In this document: positions 63,158-64,000 of the stretch, piece after piece | How the letters are laid out: the number at the start of each line of letters is the position of its first letter | Position numbering within the stretch: the stretch's first letter is position 1 | Assembly: GCF_027744825.2 (NCBI RefSeq) | Contig: NC_071348.1 | Coordinates: 18,385,563-18,449,562, forward strand | From: Synchiropus splendidus | Taxonomy: Eukaryota > Chordata > Actinopteri > Syngnathiformes > Callionymidae | DNA length: 64,000 nt | Reading direction: 5' to 3' | Made by a program: the position numbers and the translations under genes | The notes under the pieces: model-generated | What the model saw: only the letters and a program-made list of their open reading frames with translations | Told to the model about the DNA's origin: nothing | Database searches by the model: none

Positions 63158-64000
63158 TTCATAATTCTGGAAAAACACTTCAGACAGCTTAGATTTGATT
63201 TGCAACTACAGAGAGACCCGTTATGCTATAGTGGGAGGTGAAAATGTCATGTTCTGAAGCTTCCCTGCAAAGTTATGGCACAATTCAGAAAACGCGTTTT
63301 CAGCCTGAGAAAAGGTCGATTCAGGAACACCAAACATAAAACTGTTGAAAACTTTCGAAAAACACTTCAGACAGCTTAGATTTGATGTGCAACTACTAGA
63401 AAGACCCTTTCTGCTGTAGTGGGAAATGAACATTTCATGATCTGAAGCTTCCCTGCAAAGTTATGGCACAATGCAGAAAACGCGTTTTCAGCTTGAGATA
63501 AGGTCGATTCAGGAACACCAAACATAAAAATGTTGAAAACTTTCGAAAAACACTTCAGACAGCTTAGATTTGATGTGCAACTACGAGAAAGACCCTTTCT
63601 GCTATAGTGGGAGGTGAAAATTTCATGTTCTGAAGCTTCGCTGCAAAGTTCTGGCACAATGCGTAAAACTCGTTTTCAGCCTGAGATGAGGTTGATTTCA
63701 GAACGACAAACATAAAAATGTTGCTAACTTTGGAAAAACACTTCAGACAGCTTAGATTTGATGTGCAACTACTAGAAAGACCCTTTCTGATATAGTGGGT
63801 GGTAAATATTCGATGATCTGAAGCTTCGCACCAAAGTTATGGCACAATGCGTAAAACGCGTTTTCAGCCTGTGATAAGGTCGATTCCGGAACGCCAAACA
63901 TAAAAATGTTCATAATTCTGGAAAAACACTTCAGACAGCTTAGATTTGATGTGCAACTACTAGACAGACCATTTCTGCCATTGTGGGAGGTGAAAATTCG
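63157..64000 (+). repeat. Further copy of the 59.6-60.4 kb block, cut by window end
   Basis: This matches about 59590-60433 at a 3567 bp offset. Shared markers are TTTGCAACTACAGAGAGACC, CGTTATGC, GAGAAAAGG, CATAAAACTGTTG, GGGAAATGAACATTTC, TTCGCTGCAAAGTTCTGG and GGTGGTAAATATTCG. It is probably a truncated view of another higher-order copy beyond the window. Confidence 0.87.

Larger units (their letters stand above)
46205..64000 (+). repeat. 188 bp satellite array, right block
   Basis: The same satellite family continues in the same orientation and register after the retroelement. The first 13 bases (46205-46217) are the right target-site copy, and the interrupted monomer then resumes with GAGATAAGG. 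The block runs to the window end, where it is cut inside a monomer. It is richer in recent multi-monomer duplications than the left block, especially from 53.4 kb onward. A distinctive variant (GGCAAATTGCG followed by GGTTGTTTCTGG) occurs on both sides of the insertion, near 44.2 kb and again near 46.6, 47.5 and 48.1 kb. This supports one continuous array interrupted by one insertion. Confidence 0.97.

Noticed and set aside
1..64000. CENP-B box
   Set aside because: ACTTCGGAAAAACAC in some monomers has the TTCG and central A of the box, but not the CGGG half. No full match to the essential bases was seen on either strand.
1..64000. CRISPR array
   Set aside because: The direct repeats are full 188 bp units with no unique spacers between them, and the retroelement shows a eukaryotic source.
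1..64000. Telomere repeats or an inverted-repeat array boundary
   Set aside because: No TTAGGG runs and no change of monomer orientation were seen anywhere in the window.

Overview
This window is a block of eukaryotic tandem satellite DNA and contains no host gene that I can support. From base 1 to base 64000 the sequence is a single family of about 188 bp monomers, always head to tail and in the same orientation. From the spacing I estimate roughly 335 copies. The only interruption is one 5'-truncated non-LTR retrotransposon at about 45114-46204. Its reverse-transcriptase fragment has the features of the RTE clade and looks like Rex3, an element known from teleost fish. A teleost genome is therefore the most likely source, and a centromeric or pericentromeric heterochromatin block the most likely setting. 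Both are inferences.

Layout: 1-45113 is satellite, 45114-46204 is the Rex3-like insertion flanked by a 13 bp target-site duplication, and 46205-64000 is satellite continuing in the same register. Each typical monomer has one HindIII site, a 12 bp palindrome AAAACGCGTTTT, a second palindrome TTCCGGAA about 20 bp further on, and a cluster of CpG dinucleotides covering both. Most common variants in that cluster are C-to-T or G-to-A changes at CpG, the pattern left by methylated-cytosine decay.

The array is a mosaic rather than a uniform run. Several multi-monomer blocks were copied recently: 10 monomers (1877 bp) at 53.6-57.3 kb, 4 monomers (752 bp) at 57.2-58.7 kb, 7 monomers (1315 bp) at 58.9-60.9 kb, 11/12 monomers at 12.6-17.0 kb, 3 monomers (565 bp) at 27.0-28.1 kb, 5 monomers (939 bp) at 3.6-5.1 kb, and a larger nested copy of 23.7-27.0 kb at 27.8-30.2 kb. 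Other shared blocks lie 40-54 kb apart. This is the expected footprint of unequal crossover and gene conversion.

The many 60-143 codon open frames on both strands are by-products of the monomer sequence, not genes. No tRNA, rRNA, CRISPR array, operon or host protein gene is visible. The most useful observations are the retroelement insertion and its target site, the CpG-decay pattern, and the duplication history with crossover points placed within tens of bases.
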